64,000 bases of DNA, taken from the NCBI GenBank assembly GCA_963668495.1, contig OY764545.1, positions 2,666,001 to 2,730,000 on the forward strand, written 5' to 3'. Under the pieces are notes generated by a model. It was given only the letters and a program-made list of their open reading frames with translations. It was not told the origin of the DNA and did not search any database. Made by a program: the position numbers and the translations under genes. Shown one piece after another: positions 9,099-18,556 of the stretch (position 1 is the stretch's first letter; every line of letters starts with the position of its first letter). Source of the DNA: Oleispirillum sp963668495 (GTDB taxonomy: Bacteria > Pseudomonadota > Alphaproteobacteria > Rhodospirillales > Rhodospirillaceae).

Positions 9099-10082
9099 TT
9101 AGATCAATCCTGCCAAAGGCGACGACGGGTCAGCATACATTTTCTTTGCCATCCGACCGGCACGATAGGCCAAACGCCCGGCGATGACTGCGTGCTTCAT
9201 AGCCTGTGCCATCAGGATCGGATCCTGCGCCCCGGCAATAGCCGTGTTCATCAACACACCTTCACAGCCCAGTTCCATCGCCGCCGATGCATCGGATGCC
9301 GTACCAACCCCGGCGTCAACAATTACCGGAACCTTTGCGTCTTCGATAATCAGGCGGATATTCACAGGATTTTGAATCCCTAGGCCAGAGCCAATGGGCG
9401 CACCCAGCGGCATAATGGCAACACAGCCGATTTCTTCCAATTGTTTGGCAGCAATCGGATCATCCGCACAATAGACCATGACATCAAAGCCATCTTTGAC
9501 CAGCGCCTCTGCCGCACGCAGGGTTTCAGGCATATTGGGGTACAGGGTTTTGTGATTGCCCAAAACCTCAAGCTTCACCAGATTCCAATCCCCTGCTTCA
9601 CGGGCGAGCCGCAAAGTCCGCACCGCATCCTCTGCCGTGAAACAGCCCGCCGTATTCGGCAGATAGGTGTATTTTTTTGGGTCCACATAATCCATCAGCA
9701 TGGGCTGATTGGGATCACTGATATTCACCCGCCGCACGGCAACGGTCACAACCTCAGCACCGGAGGCTTCAATGGCAGCAGCGGTTTCGTCAAAATCCTT
9801 GTACTTGCCCGTTCCGACAATCAAGCGTGAGTTGAATTCACGACCTGCAACGGTCCAACGGTCCATAGTGTCCTCCTGCGGTGCCCCACCGCCAATAAAA
9901 TGCACAATTTCGAAACGGTCACCGTCTTCGACCGGCGTCGTATCGTACGTCGATTTGGAGACGATTTCCAAATTCCGCTCCACCGCAACCTTGCGCGGCG
10001 CAATGCCGATCTCTTGCAACAGGTCTGCCACAGTCATTCCGGCTTTAATCTCACGGCTTTCGCCATTCAAGGTGATCTGCAT
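9099..10082 (-). CDS. thiG: ThiS-ThiG fusion: sulfur carrier plus thiazole synthase
   Basis: One open frame of 327 residues. Residues 1-67 are ThiS: they begin MQITLNG and end with the beta-grasp terminal glycines FIGGG. They run without a stop into ThiG, which begins near MDRW (residue 73) and has the TGKY, LPNTAGC, VDAGVGTASDA and MNTAIAGA segments of thiazole synthase; the Schiff-base Lys lies in the LVKLEVL strand. ThiG builds the thiazole phosphate of thiamine from 1-deoxyxylulose 5-phosphate, dehydroglycine and the ThiS thiocarboxylate. ThiS normally needs a free C-terminal Gly. The start at 10082 was chosen because homology begins there; the frame is open further upstream but without family similarity. 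Confidence 0.9.
   Translation of the reverse strand: MQITLNGESREIKAGMTVADLLQEIGIAPRKVAVERNLEIVSKSTYDTTPVEDGDRFEIVHFIGGGAPQEDTMDRWTVAGREFNSRLIVGTGKYKDFDETAAAIEASGAEVVTVAVRRVNISDPNQPMLMDYVDPKKYTYLPNTAGCFTAEDAVRTLRLAREAGDWNLVKLEVLGNHKTLYPNMPETLRAAEALVKDGFDVMVYCADDPIAAKQLEEIGCVAIMPLGAPIGSGLGIQNPVNIRLIIEDAKVPVIVDAGVGTASDASAAMELGCEGVLMNTAIAGAQDPILMAQAMKHAVIAGRLAYRAGRMAKKMYADPSSPLAGLI
9866..9880 (-). promoter_or_regulatory. internal ribosome binding site for separate ThiG
   Basis: Inside the fused frame, AGGAGG sits five bases before the ATG (9866) that opens the ThiG domain (MDRW). This is one of the best Shine-Dalgarno sequences in the window and suggests ThiG is also made on its own. Confidence 0.7.
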
Positions 10083-10175
10083 ATTTGCTGTCCAGTATTG
10101 CTTTTCGATCGAAGGATAGCAGAGTAAGGTATTGCAAATGCCCTGCCTAATTCCACGCAACGGAGTATACATCCC

Positions 10176-10622
10176 GTGACTGATTCTGCCACTGTTAAGC
10201 ACGTCCTTATTCTGAACGGACCGAATTTGAACATGCTGGGCCAGCGTCAGCCCGAGGTCTATGGTCACACCACACTGGCTGATATCGAAGCCAACTGCAT
10301 CGCCGCTGCCAACGCCAAAGGGTGGACCATATCCTTCCGCCAAAGCAATTTGGAAGGCGATCTGGTTACATGGATACAAGAAGCCAAAGGCACCGCCGAT
10401 GCGGTCATTATCAATCCGGCAGCGTACACGCACACATCCGTCGCCATTCTGGACGCTTTGCTGCTGCTTGATTGCCCGATCATTGAAGTTCACCTGTCCA
10501 ACATCCATAAACGCGAAGAATTCCGTCACCACTCCTTTGTGTCAAAGGCTGCAACTGCGATCATTGCCGGACTTGGCGCACAGGGCTACCTGCGGGCACT
10601 GGATGCATTGGATTCCCTGTAG
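10176..10622 (+). CDS. aroQ: type II 3-dehydroquinate dehydratase
   Basis: A 148-residue protein with the signature LILNGPNLNMLGQRQPEVYG near the N-terminus, whose Tyr is the catalytic base, and INPAAYTHTS (about residues 76-85) and EVHLSNIHKREEFRHHS (about 104-120) segments. It removes water from 3-dehydroquinate in the shikimate pathway and normally forms dodecamers. The GTG start has GGAG ten bases upstream. It is followed after three bases by aat, so the two are cotranscribed. Confidence 0.95.
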   Translation: MTDSATVKHVLILNGPNLNMLGQRQPEVYGHTTLADIEANCIAAANAKGWTISFRQSNLEGDLVTWIQEAKGTADAVIINPAAYTHTSVAILDALLLLDCPIIEVHLSNIHKREEFRHHSFVSKAATAIIAGLGAQGYLRALDALDSL

Positions 10623-10625
10623 GTT

Positions 10626-11294
10626 ATGAGTGATACCGACATCGAAATCACCCCGGAGCTATTGCTAAACGCCTATTGCAATGGCGTTTTCCCCATGGGG
10701 CGCAGTCATGATGACCCGGAACTGGTTTGGCTTTGCCCGGACCCACGGGCGATCTTTCCCTTGGACGGGTTCCACATCAGTCGATCTTTGCGCAAGACCT
10801 TGCGCAGTGGGAAATTTACCGTCACCGTCGACACCGTTTTCCGTACGGTTATGGAATGCTGCGCGTCCCCCCAACCGGAACGTGAAGATCGCGACGATAC
10901 TTGGATTACACCACAGATCCTTGATCTCTATACCGCACTCCATGACATGGGCAATGCCCACAGTGTTGAGTGCTGGCATGACGGACAGCTGGTCGGGGGA
11001 CTTTACGGCGTCCACCTTGGCGGAGCCTTCTTTGGCGAAAGTATGTTTTCATTCATGACCGATGCGTCAAAGGTCGCCCTGATGCATTTGGGCGCACGCC
11101 TGCGGGCCGGAAACTTTTTCCTGCTGGATACACAGTTCATCACAAATCATCTGGAAAGCCTTGGCGCCATAGAAATCCCACGCAACCAGTACTTTCGTCA
11201 CCTTGAGAAGGCACTCCCTCTGCCGGGGGATTTTTTCCCACCCGCGAAAGCCATCCAGACGGAATTGGAACTTATGAGCCAGCACTGCCATTAA
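10626..11294 (+). CDS. aat: leucyl/phenylalanyl-tRNA-protein transferase
   Basis: A 222-residue enzyme with the family hallmarks YCNGVFPMG, WLCPDPRAIFPL, a WITPQI segment, SVECWHDGQLVGGLYG and GESMFS, ending near FLLDTQF. It moves Leu or Phe from charged tRNA to proteins with N-terminal Lys or Arg, marking them for ClpAP through the N-end rule. It is transcribed with aroQ and followed at once by a terminator. Confidence 0.96.
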   Translation: MSDTDIEITPELLLNAYCNGVFPMGRSHDDPELVWLCPDPRAIFPLDGFHISRSLRKTLRSGKFTVTVDTVFRTVMECCASPQPEREDRDDTWITPQILDLYTALHDMGNAHSVECWHDGQLVGGLYGVHLGGAFFGESMFSFMTDASKVALMHLGARLRAGNFFLLDTQFITNHLESLGAIEIPRNQYFRHLEKALPLPGDFFPPAKAIQTELELMSQHCH

Positions 11295-11326
11295 AAAAAC
11301 TCCCCCAAATTACGGGGGAGTTTGTC
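11293..11326. terminator. bidirectional Rho-independent terminator
   Basis: The stem ACTCCCCC/GGGGGAGT with a 7-base loop has A7 on its left and a short T-rich run on its right. It separates the convergent aat and chemoreceptor genes. Confidence 0.88.
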
Positions 11327-11350
11327 TGGATAACGTTCAGTGGAAGGCCA

Positions 11351-12694
11351 TTAGGCGTTTCGCACATCCCGCAGGAAGTTTTCAATCTCCACCTGCATGG
11401 TATGGGAGGTCGCCGACAAGCGATCCACGGCCTGACGGGTTTCTTCTGATAACTCACCAGTCCGATCCGCATTGCTGCTGACCATGACAATGTTCGACGA
11501 CACATCCTGCGTACCTTGCACCGCTTCGCCAACGTTGCGGGCAATTTCACGGGTTGCAGCCGATTGTTCCTCAATAGCCGCTGAAATCGCTGTGGTGTCT
11601 TCACCAAGGCTGTTGATAATTTGAACCACAGTATTGATAGCCTCGCTGGACATCTGCGACGCACTCTGAATTTCCGTGATTTGCGCGGTAATATCTTCCG
11701 TTGCTTTTGCCGTCTGATTGGCAAGGGTTTTCACCTCACCGGCAACAACCGCGAAGCCCTTCCCGGCTTCGCCCGCACGCGCAGCTTCAATCGTCGCATT
11801 CAGCGCAAGAAGATTGGTCTGGCTGGCAATATCCTGAATCAATTTCGCAACCGCACCGATGCGATCCCCGGCTTCATTCAGAGTGTGCATTGCTTCCTGC
11901 ACACTTTGAGACTGCATCACCGCATTTTGCGCGACCGTATTGGCATCGGCAACGCGGGCCGTGATCTCATCAATTGACGCGGACAATTGCTCAGTCGCTG
12001 CAGCCACCGCATTCGAATTGGCATTGGCTTCCTCAGCCGCAGCAGCCACAGTTGCCGCACGAGAGTTGGTTTCCTGTGCCACGCTGGCGACTTCATCCGC
12101 GCTGCTTTCCACCTGTTGTAAAGCCGCAGACACATCAACCATGGACCGATTGATCACACCATCAAACTGCGAAATCAAACCATCCAGTTTGTGTTCACGT
12201 TCCAGCAGCTGGATTTTGACCAGTTCCTGATACACGGAAATCGACAAATCCATGTCCATAAACACGGCTTTATTCACGGCGGTGCGAATTGCCTCACGTT
12301 TTTTGGAGTTACGTTTGAATTTGGCATCAATCACGGACAGCAACCGATTCATAATCAGCGCATAACCACCAATATACCAGCGCGGTTCCAAACCGATCCG
12401 AGCATGGGTATTGCCAACGGCCATCACACCCTTCATGTAGGTTTCGTCAAAGTCCCCTTTGAACAAAGTCCCCCAGTGTGCGCTTTGTGCCTTTTTCAGA
12501 TGTTCAATCATGGCATCGGACGCAAACATATGCGAAATCTGCGGGAATGCTTTTAAGTGGTCGTAAAACTCATCCAAAATACTGCGCAGATGCGGCTGAA
12601 TAATCGGCCACGCTTCTATCAGACAGGGTTTGGTCAACGAATTTACACGCAAAAACTTCAAACGGGTTTCACGGTCCACATCAAACTCAAACAC
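11351..12694 (-). CDS. globin-coupled methyl-accepting chemotaxis protein
   Basis: About 447 residues. Residues 1-165 are a protoglobin sensor domain related to HemAT (WPIIQPHLRSILDEFYDHL, then the heme-proximal AQSAHWGTLFKGDFDETYM with His near residue 73). Residues about 180-447 are a chemoreceptor signalling domain with heptad repeats and the hairpin tip DIASQTNLLALNATIEAARAGE. No membrane segment is present, so it is a soluble oxygen or redox sensor that would act on CheA/CheW. The GTG at 12694 is seven bases after AAGGAG; the GTG at 12700 is too close to that site. Confidence 0.92.
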   Translation of the reverse strand: MFEFDVDRETRLKFLRVNSLTKPCLIEAWPIIQPHLRSILDEFYDHLKAFPQISHMFASDAMIEHLKKAQSAHWGTLFKGDFDETYMKGVMAVGNTHARIGLEPRWYIGGYALIMNRLLSVIDAKFKRNSKKREAIRTAVNKAVFMDMDLSISVYQELVKIQLLEREHKLDGLISQFDGVINRSMVDVSAALQQVESSADEVASVAQETNSRAATVAAAAEEANANSNAVAAATEQLSASIDEITARVADANTVAQNAVMQSQSVQEAMHTLNEAGDRIGAVAKLIQDIASQTNLLALNATIEAARAGEAGKGFAVVAGEVKTLANQTAKATEDITAQITEIQSASQMSSEAINTVVQIINSLGEDTTAISAAIEEQSAATREIARNVGEAVQGTQDVSSNIVMVSSNADRTGELSEETRQAVDRLSATSHTMQVEIENFLRDVRNA

Positions 12695-12714
12695 GACCAC
12701 ACTCCTTAGGCAAA

Positions 12715-12740
12715 TACCCCGCCAATTAATAGGCGGGGTA
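12715..12740. other. GC-rich hairpin in the chemoreceptor 5' region
   Basis: The perfect stem TACCCCGCC/GGCGGGGTA surrounds an AT loop. It lies 20 bases before the chemoreceptor start and 130 bases after the coiled-coil gene stop. It may be a weak terminator of the latter or a leader structure of the former. Confidence 0.45.
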
Positions 12741-12865
12741 GATTATTCGATCATTTCTAAATATCGCATCATTGCCGGAAAGAGAAGGCAATAATCATGA
12801 CAGTTTGTAATATTAAGCGCCTACTTTGCTCATATTGAGGTATTCACCCAAAAATTTGACACCTA

Positions 12866-15800
12866 TCAATCCACTCGACCCAGTGCCTTGGCAAGAATCA
12901 TGTAGATACGACCAATATCAGACCCGGTCAGCACCGCAGTCATAACATCGGAACGGTCAGAACGCCGGACTCGCGCCGTCAAAGCCTCAAATTCCGACAG
13001 ATATCTGGTCACGTAGCCACGGAACTCAGCATCCTGCTCGAAACGATCCATAATTTCCTGCATTTGGGCCTTGGTCAGGGAACGGGAAAGATGGCGTAGG
13101 AAGGCGCCTTGATCACCGCGATGGTAACGCTTCCACAAATCTTCTTCCACGGTCGGCTGGAATGCACGGGTAATATCCACGGAAACGGCCTGCAAACGTT
13201 CAATAACCTGAGCCGCATCCCGGAGGAACATATCATTTTGCACATCTGCTTTTTGTGCTTCCAGCACCCGCCCGCGCTCATCCGCCTCATTGGAGGCTTC
13301 AATAATTGCCTTGGTCTTTTGCTCCAGCAGTGCGCTTAATTTATGGGTTCGAGATTCCAGCAAATCCCCGGTTGCTGTCATTTCCGAAGCTTTCTGACGC
13401 AGGGTATCCATGAGGGATGCGACCTTATCAATGGTATCCGATGCTCTGGATGCCAATTCAGAAGATTGATTTTGGAAACCATCACGCGCCTGATTGATTT
13501 GTTCCGTAATTTTGGCAGATGTTGACGCCACCTGTTCAATGGTTTCTTTCAGGCGCGTTCCGGCAACCGTAACCTGAGCCGAACTGCGCCCTGCCGTATC
13601 ATCAAAATCACGTCCAATCTGATGCAAGGAATCGCCAAGGGAACGAACCCGGCTTGATGCCTCATCAGTGGTTTTCAAGAATTCGAGGGATCGATCGCGC
13701 AAAGCCCCACCAAAGGCAGTCAACGCCTTTTGTGCCTCATCCGCCACCCGTACAACCTGATCCGATTGCTTATCAAGGCTGGTTCCCACACCTTCAATAT
13801 GATTTTTGGCCGTGTCAGATGCCTGCTGCACCGTGGAAATATTTTGGTTAAGGTCCTGCATGGCAGAGGTCAATTTGGCGGCTGCCGTATCCGACATCGC
13901 CCCCAATGACCGTATCCGTCCTGCCATTTTTTCACTGGCGGTTTCGGTGCGAGTCACGGCCTCTTCCGCGGCTTCACCAATGTCCTGCCCGCGTTGACGG
14001 AATAATTCCCCAACCGTTTCAAGCTCAAGCCCGACTTTTGACGCGGCTGCAATCAACTCATTTGTAGACTGCCGCATGGCATCACTGATGCCACGGATAC
14101 GCTCCATCACCTCTGCTGAGGTTTCATTCAGGTGCCGTCCCTGTTGGCTCATGGAAGCCTCACCAAGGCGCGCCTGTGTCGTGACAAGCTGCACAACATC
14201 CGCCAGTTCCGCAGATTGTTTCCGCAGGGTTTCACGGATGGTTTCCGCAATATCGCCGGAGCGTTCAGATTCCCGATTCAAGGCCGCTGCATATTCTTTA
14301 AGGGCACTTCCGGTTTCGTGCCCACGGTTCATGATCATATCAATGGAGGCAATCATGGATTTGCAGCGGGTATCGATGGTGGATGCGGCAGAGGCACTTT
14401 CGTTGACAACCTTACGGACGTGATCTTCAAGGCTGACACTATGATCCTCAAAACGTGCAACAGCAGAGGATATACGTTCATCCACTTGATCGCTGGTTTC
14501 CGTCAAATCCTGAGCCTTACGGGCAAAGGCATCACCCACTGCCCGCAAACGCGTCATGGCGGATTCCGAGGCCGTCGCAAGCTCACGGGACTGCATTTCC
14601 AGCCCCTCTTCAACGATTTTCACCCGGTCCAGAACCGTTTCCGTAATCTGGTTCAACTGGGCGGCCTGTTTCCCAAGTGATGCCGTAATCCGCCCGGTTT
14701 GTTCGGACAGAGTTTCCGACGCCTGTGTCAGGTCTTCTTCCTGTTTGCGGAACAGATTATCCAAAGCCGTCACACGGTCGGACAGAGCATTGGCGACCAA
14801 ATCCACGCGCTCAGAAGAGCGTTCAGCAACATCTTCCAACTGTTGCCCCTGTGTTTGGAGAACCTGCGTCATACGTTCGGCATAGCTCTGAGCCATTTCT
14901 GCGCTGCGGGTTAGGCTGTCTTCCTGTTTGCGGGTTTCGCGGGAAACGGTTTCCGAAACATTCTTCATGCTGGACATGGCTTCTGCCAACGCCTCAACCT
15001 GACCACTTAGAACCGCATCAAGGCTAGCCCCGGCAGACCGGGTTTCTTCCGCCACCATTTTCAGGTTGCGGGTTTCATTGGACAATTCCGCCGCTGTGGC
15101 TCGGGTGGTATCCGTTGCCACCGTCACATTCTTTGCCAATTCGGATACGTGGCGACCAAATGCTTCAACGGCATGGGCCGTATCGGTTTCAATACGGGTG
15201 CCAGCCGCGGCAAGGTCTTCCGTGTGGCGCAAAAGTGAAGTCCGAACGCTGTCGGCCTGCTGCATGGCGCGCTGTGAGGCTTCGTTCAGGTCTTTTGCCT
15301 GCGCACGCAACGAAGCTGAAATCGACTTAACCCGTGCTTCATAAGCCTCCGACGGATAAGCCATTTCCTGCAACAACACACGCAATTCAGCAATTTCATT
15401 ATCAAAGCGTTTGCCACGATCTAAATACGCCACAATCAGCCAAATAAAGGCCAAAGGCAACGTCACACCCGCAGCGAATGCAGCATATTCCCAAGGGATC
15501 AGACTATAACCGCCTGCCATTGTCGGCATGCCGGATTGATATAAGGAGCTGCCAACAGCGACAATCCACGCCAATGAGCCAACAACACCAATAGTGAGGG
15601 GAAACCGCGAAGATTTGACCTCTGTCAATGGCGGGCTGGACACATCCATGGACGGGGCAGAAACTTCTTGCGGTTCATTCGGAGCAGCTGGGGTGGAACA
15701 AGCCTCTACCTCAGTTTCCTCTGGTGACACAGGCATAGCTTCGTCGACAGACATGTCAATTTCCGGTGCGACACCCTCCACCGTTTTTTCTAAAGGCTCC

Positions 15801-15883
15801 GCCGCATTGCCCTGCTCATCCTGCGGAGCCATATTGGCGTCCCCAGTCAGTTGGACCTCTTCGGTTTCCGGTGTCTTGGTCAT
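12866..15883 (-). CDS. large membrane-anchored coiled-coil protein, 1005 aa
   Basis: Residues 1-90 are acidic and proline-rich. Two membrane segments follow (about 95-113 and 133-153). Residues about 155-890 form a long Ala/Glu/Arg/Ser-rich coiled coil with repeated patterns such as (S/T)LGDSLxxxGRDF and KQ(A/S)xxL, resembling apolipoprotein-like or chemoreceptor-like helical bundles. A globular C-terminus (about 890-1005) has the segments DLWKRYHRGDQGAFLRHL and YLSEFEALTARV. I know similar unnamed proteins in Rhodospirillales but no function. The layout suggests a cytoplasmic rod anchored at the inner membrane. The ATG has GAGGGG five bases upstream. A role in cell envelope or chromosome organisation is only a guess. 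Confidence 0.75.
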   Translation of the reverse strand: MTKTPETEEVQLTGDANMAPQDEQGNAAEPLEKTVEGVAPEIDMSVDEAMPVSPEETEVEACSTPAAPNEPQEVSAPSMDVSSPPLTEVKSSRFPLTIGVVGSLAWIVAVGSSLYQSGMPTMAGGYSLIPWEYAAFAAGVTLPLAFIWLIVAYLDRGKRFDNEIAELRVLLQEMAYPSEAYEARVKSISASLRAQAKDLNEASQRAMQQADSVRTSLLRHTEDLAAAGTRIETDTAHAVEAFGRHVSELAKNVTVATDTTRATAAELSNETRNLKMVAEETRSAGASLDAVLSGQVEALAEAMSSMKNVSETVSRETRKQEDSLTRSAEMAQSYAERMTQVLQTQGQQLEDVAERSSERVDLVANALSDRVTALDNLFRKQEEDLTQASETLSEQTGRITASLGKQAAQLNQITETVLDRVKIVEEGLEMQSRELATASESAMTRLRAVGDAFARKAQDLTETSDQVDERISSAVARFEDHSVSLEDHVRKVVNESASAASTIDTRCKSMIASIDMIMNRGHETGSALKEYAAALNRESERSGDIAETIRETLRKQSAELADVVQLVTTQARLGEASMSQQGRHLNETSAEVMERIRGISDAMRQSTNELIAAASKVGLELETVGELFRQRGQDIGEAAEEAVTRTETASEKMAGRIRSLGAMSDTAAAKLTSAMQDLNQNISTVQQASDTAKNHIEGVGTSLDKQSDQVVRVADEAQKALTAFGGALRDRSLEFLKTTDEASSRVRSLGDSLHQIGRDFDDTAGRSSAQVTVAGTRLKETIEQVASTSAKITEQINQARDGFQNQSSELASRASDTIDKVASLMDTLRQKASEMTATGDLLESRTHKLSALLEQKTKAIIEASNEADERGRVLEAQKADVQNDMFLRDAAQVIERLQAVSVDITRAFQPTVEEDLWKRYHRGDQGAFLRHLSRSLTKAQMQEIMDRFEQDAEFRGYVTRYLSEFEALTARVRRSDRSDVMTAVLTGSDIGRIYMILAKALGRVD

Positions 15884-16140
15884 GACTGCCCCTCAGATTT
15901 CGTATAACGGATCCTGACTTGTGCGTGTTACCCCTTGGCGAACACGCCCCCAACAAACCCACGGCTTTACCTACACACAAAACTATATATGCATTTGGCC
16001 TTGGCTGCTTGGTGAAAAGCACGATTTCACCTTTTCAAATCAGCACCATGGGGCCAGAATAGATGAAGAAGGTTAATAATTCGTGGCACATCACCCCGTT
16101 GCACATGCAGCGTGTGGTTTTTCGGGTATGAGGTTGGCAC

Positions 16141-17199
16141 ATGATCACTGGCGAAACACTCCCCATCATTTTAGCCGCTACCCTCGCCCTTGGCGTGGTT
16201 GGCGTTGTTGTATTCATTCTGACCGGCGGGAAAAAACGCTGGTCCCAAGCCCGCGACGAAAAACGCGTGGGCGCAGCTGAAGCCAAGCGGGAATTGCTTG
16301 AAAAAGCCAAGGGCAGCAAAGGCGACCAAGGACAAGCCGCGGCTTTAAGCTGGCTCAAACGCAATAAAGCCGACCTGCAAGGTGAAGATTTCTCTGACCT
16401 GATGCTTGATGGCGTCGAACTTGATAATTACAACTTTGAAGAAACCAGCTTTGCCCGTTCTTCTTTAAAAAACAGCCGCTTTGCCCGCGCCGAACTGATG
16501 TACACCGACTTCAGCGGAGCCGAACTCAACGAAGCGAACTTCGTCGGCTGCACCGCGCGGAAGGCAAATTTTTCCGGTGCACGCATGACCCGCGCCAGCT
16601 TTGCCCAAGCGGACCTGTCCGTAATCAGTGCCCCACGGGTTTTGGCCTCTGAAGTCAAGTTTTGGGACTGTGATCTCAATGGTTCAATTTTTGAAGAAGC
16701 CGTTCTGGAAAATGCGGAATTTACCGGGGCAACCCTAACCAGTTGCAACATGAACCGCGCAGCCCTTGGCTATGCGGCATTGGATGGAACCTGCATGCAA
16801 AAAGCCATGCTGAACGGTGCCACTTTGGATTCCGCAACCCTGCAAAATGCCGACCTGCGCAAGGCCCATATGGTTGAAGCCAATTTGTCCAACACTGACC
16901 TTGAAAATGCCAATATGACATGGGTCCGGGCTGATGGCGCAAACTTCAGCTATTCCCATCTGGCTGGGGCAATCTTGGTCGGTGCCTCTTTGCGCGAATG
17001 TGACCTGACCGGTGCCGTGCTGGACGGGGTTGATTTAACCGGCGCAGATTTAACCGGAGCACGGAATCTGACGCAGGCCCAGTTGCAAAACACATTCTTC
17101 CGTAGTGCGGATACCCCGGAAACCGAGGCTCTTAACCGTCCCAAACTGCCAGAGGGGCTGGAACTACCTTCAATGCGCCCCGCTGACAGCGGCTATTAA
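16141..17199 (+). CDS. pentapeptide-repeat protein with N-terminal membrane anchor
   Basis: A 352-residue protein. A membrane segment (about residues 7-27, AATLALGVVGVVVFILTGG) is followed by a basic helix. From about residue 85 to 325 tandem A(D/N)LXX pentapeptide repeats form a right-handed quadrilateral beta helix (for example ADLSNTDLENANMTW, GADLTGARNLTQAQL). No catalytic domain is attached. Such proteins often bind partners; some mimic DNA and inhibit gyrase, but nothing here shows that. The repeats are interrupted near residues 155-175 (VLASEVKFWDCDL). Confidence 0.88.
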   Translation: MITGETLPIILAATLALGVVGVVVFILTGGKKRWSQARDEKRVGAAEAKRELLEKAKGSKGDQGQAAALSWLKRNKADLQGEDFSDLMLDGVELDNYNFEETSFARSSLKNSRFARAELMYTDFSGAELNEANFVGCTARKANFSGARMTRASFAQADLSVISAPRVLASEVKFWDCDLNGSIFEEAVLENAEFTGATLTSCNMNRAALGYAALDGTCMQKAMLNGATLDSATLQNADLRKAHMVEANLSNTDLENANMTWVRADGANFSYSHLAGAILVGASLRECDLTGAVLDGVDLTGADLTGARNLTQAQLQNTFFRSADTPETEALNRPKLPEGLELPSMRPADSGY

Positions 17200-17230
17200 G
17201 CCCTACACAACCACAACAATCACCCAGAGC

Positions 17231-18556
17231 CTAAGACCGCAAAACCGGAAATGCGGTCTGGGCCTTCAGGGGGTGATTGCCAAGCTTCCCGCGCTCCCGC
17301 ACCACTGCACCATATCGAAACGCATCCGCGCCATGACTGCTCCAGTCATGTAGGGGCGTTGGCATGAAATCACTGGTTTTTTCATTCCACGCCTTACGGT
17401 ATTGGCACAAAGCTTCGATCCCTCTTGCGCATTTCTCTTCATTAAACCAACAGCTTTCCAGCATGGCCCGCACCGCATCAATGCCGTCCGCCAGCGACTG
17501 CGCCGGAGCAACCTCAAACCTTACCCCCAATCGCAATGCAGTCTCCCGACGGCTTTTTCCCGTGCCCAACTCCCGGACTTCGATATCATGCGGCGCAATA
17601 TGCCGACCATAAACATAGGGCTTGGCCTGTAACGCTTTCACGTAGTACGGCAAGCCTTCGCCACTGGCCTCCAAATAGTCAATCAGGCGAATTTCGCCCG
17701 CAACCCGCTGTGCGAACCAAATGGCTGTGCTATCGCTTACGCCCAAATCCCACCAAGTTTCCACCGGCAATTTTGGCTCCCACGGCACCGCGCCAATACG
17801 CCCATCCTTACGCGCCAACTCCATCTGGCGACCGTAATACGCCCCAACCAATGCAGCATCAAAACTGCACCAGTATTCCTGACGCAGCATTTCTTCAGCC
17901 ATTCCCGCACGGCGATCTTCATCAATTGCGGCGTCAGATATGACTCTGCCCCCATCCGGGCGACGGGTGTCCTCCACACTTAGCACTTCGGCGTACCAAT
18001 CCGGGTTCTGGCGAGCCATTTGCAGCAACGTATAGCCATGATTGCGTCCACGAGGGGTAAAGATGAACACAGCCCACCCCCCATTTTCCGCCAAAATCGG
18101 TCGCACGTAATCCCATGCCGCTGGGTCTGCCAATGAATACTCCGAAAACACGACACCAACAGGATTGGCCCCAACCAAGTGGTTATAATTGTCCGAACCA
18201 ACCAACTGCCAAACCGACCCGCACTTCAAAGAAATTTTCATTTCCGAAGCATTGGTTGCAGCACGCAACGCACGGGGGAACACCTGATCCAGCACTTTAC
18301 GTCCATCAGAATCAATGGCATCCCAAACCGCTTTACGGGCCTGAGTTGCCGTTGGTAACATATGCCAATACACACCGACACGACGATGAGCCGCGCAAGA
18401 CGTAAAATTCAAGGCTGTTGCATCCTTCCCCGAACGGCGATGCCAGACCAGAACGGCCCGCCCACCGGGGATTTCAATATACGGGTCCATGTGGCGCAAA
18501 AATGGCAACTGATACTGGCGAGGCTCCCATTCGTGTGGCAAGACAAGGGTCTTCAT
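17231..18556 (-). CDS. phage terminase large subunit, orphan copy
   Basis: A 441-residue packaging ATPase-nuclease. The Walker A-like motif HRRSGKDA is near residue 40, the Walker B position reads VVFSEYSL as in relatives of this terminase branch, and the C-terminal nuclease acidic residues are in TWWDLGVSDST, HIAPHDIEV and HDWSSHGADAFRYGA. All motifs are intact and there is no frameshift. The gene overlaps terS by four bases. There are no portal, capsid or tail genes nearby, and a second, unrelated terminase set exists in the prophage at 48-50 kb. A hairpin with GACCGC/GCGGTC arms covers the stop codon. Confidence 0.88.
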   Translation of the reverse strand: MKTLVLPHEWEPRQYQLPFLRHMDPYIEIPGGRAVLVWHRRSGKDATALNFTSCAAHRRVGVYWHMLPTATQARKAVWDAIDSDGRKVLDQVFPRALRAATNASEMKISLKCGSVWQLVGSDNYNHLVGANPVGVVFSEYSLADPAAWDYVRPILAENGGWAVFIFTPRGRNHGYTLLQMARQNPDWYAEVLSVEDTRRPDGGRVISDAAIDEDRRAGMAEEMLRQEYWCSFDAALVGAYYGRQMELARKDGRIGAVPWEPKLPVETWWDLGVSDSTAIWFAQRVAGEIRLIDYLEASGEGLPYYVKALQAKPYVYGRHIAPHDIEVRELGTGKSRRETALRLGVRFEVAPAQSLADGIDAVRAMLESCWFNEEKCARGIEALCQYRKAWNEKTSDFMPTPLHDWSSHGADAFRYGAVVRERGKLGNHPLKAQTAFPVLRS

